The position numbers and the translations under genes were made by a program. From Asticcacaulis benevestitus DSM 16100 = ATCC BAA-896 (GTDB lineage Bacteria; Pseudomonadota; Alphaproteobacteria; Caulobacterales; Caulobacteraceae), in NCBI RefSeq assembly GCF_000376105.1, contig NZ_AQWM01000002.1, positions 372,001 to 436,000 of the forward strand: a stretch of DNA of 64,000 bases, written 5' to 3'. Below, one piece after another: positions 61,959 to 64,000 of the stretch (positions are counted from its first letter, which is position 1; each line of letters starts with the position of its first letter). The notes below the pieces were generated by a model that did no database searches, was not told where the DNA came from, and was given only the letters and a program-made list of their open reading frames with translations.

Positions 61959-62741
61959 CTAGTAAACGGCCTTCTTCGTTCCTCGTGACAACTCTGGTTC
62001 CGGCAACCCTTTCGTTGAGCAGATATCACGTACTTCCGCCGCAAAAGCATCTGGCACCTTGGGATGCAAAACGATACCTTGGATTAGCTTGCAAATATCA
62101 ATTCGCGGAGCATAAACGCGAAAACTCTCTTCCTCAGTCCGACGGAAGTGGTCGACTAAAAATTCATTTAAGCCCAGTTCCGTAGTGGGCGGAGGAACAA
62201 CTATTGCTCGCGCTTCCGCTTCATATCGATAATAGGCGTCCTTATGCATGATGTGTTCAAACATATTACCGTAAGGGAGTCGGTCAGACGCATAGTCAAT
62301 GTATCGAATGATCCCCATCAATGCCAGACTTGGAAGCACCTCTCTCAAAGCAGCATACGTTGTTTTGATTGCTACAGCTTCATTCACCTTTGTATAACAC
62401 TGCCACATTGAATAGTTCTCATGCGCATTCATATGCCAACAAGATACATAGTAGTGGCTACGCAATTTCTCAGAAAAATGCGCGAAAAATGCCCGATTAT
62501 GCGCGACGGTTGCACGTGCTTCTTCGCTCGTTGCGTTTTCTGCTTCACGTTGCCACCAATCAATTTCTCCGGGCGGTGTTGAGCCTTCAAGGGGGTCGCC
62601 CAAGGTGTCCGCTGTGGGCATGAATAAGCGCTCGTGCTCCAACAACCAACGGAATTTTTCCGCGTCCATATATCGCCAGATGATTTGTGATGAATCTTCA
62701 GGCTGCGGAAAAGAGGGATGTATATATGGCTGGCTTGTCAT
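61959..62741 (-). CDS. DUF2971-like protein in an AT-richer insert
   Basis: A 260-residue soluble protein. IIWRYMDAEKFRWLLEHERLFMP, HYYVSCWHMNAHENYSMWQCYT and VAIKTT look like DUF2971, a family of unknown function sometimes found in defence islands. Compared with neighbours it is visibly lower in GC and its codons end more often in A or T. It interrupts the rsmB-htpX neighbourhood that is close in relatives. No partner gene is here, so a defence role is only a guess. Confidence 0.75.
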   Translation of the reverse strand: MTSQPYIHPSFPQPEDSSQIIWRYMDAEKFRWLLEHERLFMPTADTLGDPLEGSTPPGEIDWWQREAENATSEEARATVAHNRAFFAHFSEKLRSHYYVSCWHMNAHENYSMWQCYTKVNEAVAIKTTYAALREVLPSLALMGIIRYIDYASDRLPYGNMFEHIMHKDAYYRYEAEARAIVVPPPTTELGLNEFLVDHFRRTEEESFRVYAPRIDICKLIQGIVLHPKVPDAFAAEVRDICSTKGLPEPELSRGTKKAVY

Positions 62742-62850
62742 TTCGCCATTATCTGCATTGATCAGGCTATTCGCAAGACGGCCATAGCTTTATCGTCATA
62801 GCGGTACTTCCTTTTCGGGATAAGCAATTCAGACTATCTTTAAAAACCCT

Positions 62851-63759
62851 TTACCGAACTGTCGGCACACTCGTCTGGCCGTAAGACGTACTCCGGCGCT
62901 TCATATCCATACCCAGGGCGATCAGCGCCTTGACGCGGTTGTCCGTCGCCGGGTGGGTCGAGAACAGATTGTCCATGCCGCGACCGCTTAACGGGTTGAT
63001 GATGAACATATGGGCCGAGGCCGGATTGCGTTCGGCACCGTGATTGACCGTGCCGCGCGCATAGGATTCGATCTTTTTCAACGCCCGCGCCAAAGCTTCC
63101 GGGTCTCCGGAAATTTCACCACCCATGCGATCGGCGGCATATTCACGGGTGCGCGAAATCGCCATCTGCACCACCATGGCGGCGAAGGGCGCCAGCACCG
63201 CCATCAGGATCACGACGATGATGTTGTTGTGGCCATCCTCGTCATCGCGCGAACCACCGAAGAACATGGCGAAATTGGCCAGTGACGAGATGGCGCCGGC
63301 CAGCGTGGCGGTGATCGTCATGGTCAGGGTGTCGCGGTTTTTGACGTGTGCCAGTTCGTGCGCCATGACGCCGCGAATCTCATCGTGCTCCAGCATCTGC
63401 AACAGGCCGGTGGTGGCGGCGACGGCGGCGTGCTCCGGATCGCGGCCGGTGGCAAAGGCGTTCGGCTGGTCGCTCTGCATGATATAGACCGCCGGCGTGG
63501 GCAGGCCAGCGCGACGGCTTAAGTCCGCCACGTCATCGTAATAGGCGCGCAGCAGGCCATTGGTGGTGCGGGGATCAACGGCTTGCGCGCCATACATGCG
63601 CAGCACGGCCTTGTCGGAATTCCAGTAGGCGAACAGGTTCATCGCCACGGCGAGCGCAAGCGCGATCAGCATGCCGGTGGGGCCGCCGAGCATCAGGCCG
63701 ATCACGCCGAACAGCGCTGTCAGCGCGGCCAGCAGAAGATAGGTCTTGAACGGGTTCAT
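62851..63759 (-). CDS. htpX: Membrane metalloprotease HtpX
   Basis: Heat-shock zinc protease that degrades misfolded inner-membrane proteins, 302 residues. Two hydrophobic segments occupy residues 7-50, then the zinc motif [14 protein letters not shown] (HExxH) near residue 137, two further segments, and a C-terminal Glu ligand region ([13 protein letters not shown]). [25 protein letters not shown] is a family hallmark. It is divergent from the DUF1674 gene. Confidence 0.96.
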   Translation of the reverse strand: MNPFKTYLLLAALTALFGVIGLMLGGPTGMLIALALAVAMNLFAYWNSDKAVLRMYGAQAVDPRTTNGLLRAYYDDVADLSRRAGLPTPAVYIMQSDQPNAFATGRDPEHAAVAATTGLLQMLEHDEIRGVMAHELAHVKNRDTLTMTITATLAGAISSLANFAMFFGGSRDDEDGHNNIIVVILMAVLAPFAAMVVQMAISRTREYAADRMGGEISGDPEALARALKKIESYARGTVNHGAERNPASAHMFIINPLSGRGMDNLFSTHPATDNRVKALIALGMDMKRRSTSYGQTSVPTVR

Positions 63760-63802
63760 TTACGTGTGGCTCCTTGAGAATAAGCGAATTGGAGCTTAAG
63801 AT

Positions 63803-64000
63803 ATGGAAATCCGCGCCCTTACACGCAAGACGGTTACGAAAATGTCATCTGAAACGCCCCCGACCCCACTAACGCCCCCGACCCCACTAACGCCCCCGGT
63901 CGAGAAACTGAACGATCTCAGCGCGCTCGAAACGAAGAAGGTGCTGACGCCCGCCGCCAAGCGCGCCCTGGCTGAGGCCGCAGAGCGTCGCGCGCAGGAA
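63803..64000 (+). CDS. DUF1674 protein (SdhAF4-like), N-terminal part
   Basis: The frame runs off the right edge after 66 codons. VLTPAAKRALAEAAERRAQE is the DUF1674 pattern, related to the succinate dehydrogenase assembly factor SDHAF4; the diagnostic C-terminal motif is beyond the window. ATG 63803 has GGAG 8 nt upstream; ATG 63842 is an alternative. An 18 bp tandem repeat at 63854-63889 encodes TPPTPL twice. Confidence 0.7.
   Translation, partial: MEIRALTRKTVTKMSSETPPTPLTPPTPLTPPVEKLNDLSALETKKVLTPAAKRALAEAAERRAQE
63854..63889. repeat. 18 bp tandem repeat, two units
   Basis: ACGCCCCCGACCCCACTA is repeated exactly and followed by a 9-10 nt partial third unit. It lies in frame in the N-terminus of the DUF1674 gene. 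Confidence 0.9.

Noticed and set aside
1-64000. CRISPR array, tRNA or rRNA genes
   Set aside because: No regular spaced direct repeats and no tRNA T-loop or rRNA sequence was noticed on reading; a tRNAscan and CRISPR finder run would settle it.

Overview
The window looks like chromosomal DNA from a Caulobacteraceae alphaproteobacterium, probably close to Asticcacaulis or Caulobacter, and it spans the replication origin. Four things support this. A 484 bp gap between ppsR and hemE carries three perfect CtrA boxes (TTAA-N7-TTAA). Three perfect parS sites lie in mnmE and rsmG beside parAB. An NtrZ-like and a CenR-like gene follow. The gene order agrees with what I know of the Caulobacter origin region. 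Assignments come from reading translated sequence and motifs; no database search was run.

Layout. 1-2232: aroE (cut by the window edge), maf and ppsR on the minus strand, left of the origin. 2233-2716: origin, overlapping the hemE promoter. 2717-5265: hemE-hemH-hemJ. 5607-13071: rho, a small DUF6489-type gene, mnmE-mnmG-rsmG-parA-parB. 13156-17968: DUF3576 lipoprotein gene, leuS, lptE, holA. 18456-23509: ntrZ, a ThiE-like gene, a YggS-like gene, an L,D-transpeptidase, cenR-like regulator, lipocalin, xthA. 23817-31731: lolA, a GH2 glycosidase and RidA-like pair, ftsK, a ubiH-family hydroxylase. 31831-39679: a mixed block with Trm112-like, CnoX-like, YdcF-like and ProX-like proteins, a DUF6065-type protein, a lipoprotein, a LysE exporter, a lipid kinase-PAP2-phosphoesterase operon and a ParDE toxin-antitoxin pair. 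39802-51648: argG, pyrF, MarC, SDR, Rrf2 regulator, two tandem kup genes, murJ, trpS, a PCu(A)C copper chaperone. 51650-64000: three tandem hydrolase paralogues, nitroreductase, purH, two glycine-zipper proteins, heparinase II/III, rpe, rsmB, a DUF2971-like gene, htpX and the start of a DUF1674 gene.

Most genes are housekeeping. The parts that ordinary annotation would miss are between genes. (1) A GGGGTC-NNN-GACCCC hairpin family sits almost flush against stop codons; three copies are 116-120 bp elements with three arms and a closing ATGGGG/CCCCAT stem. (2) A three-hairpin element occurs four times, with stems whose sequences differ but whose pairing is kept. (3) Two MITE-like elements share long inverted ends. 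No tRNA, rRNA, CRISPR array, prophage or insertion sequence with a transposase was seen.
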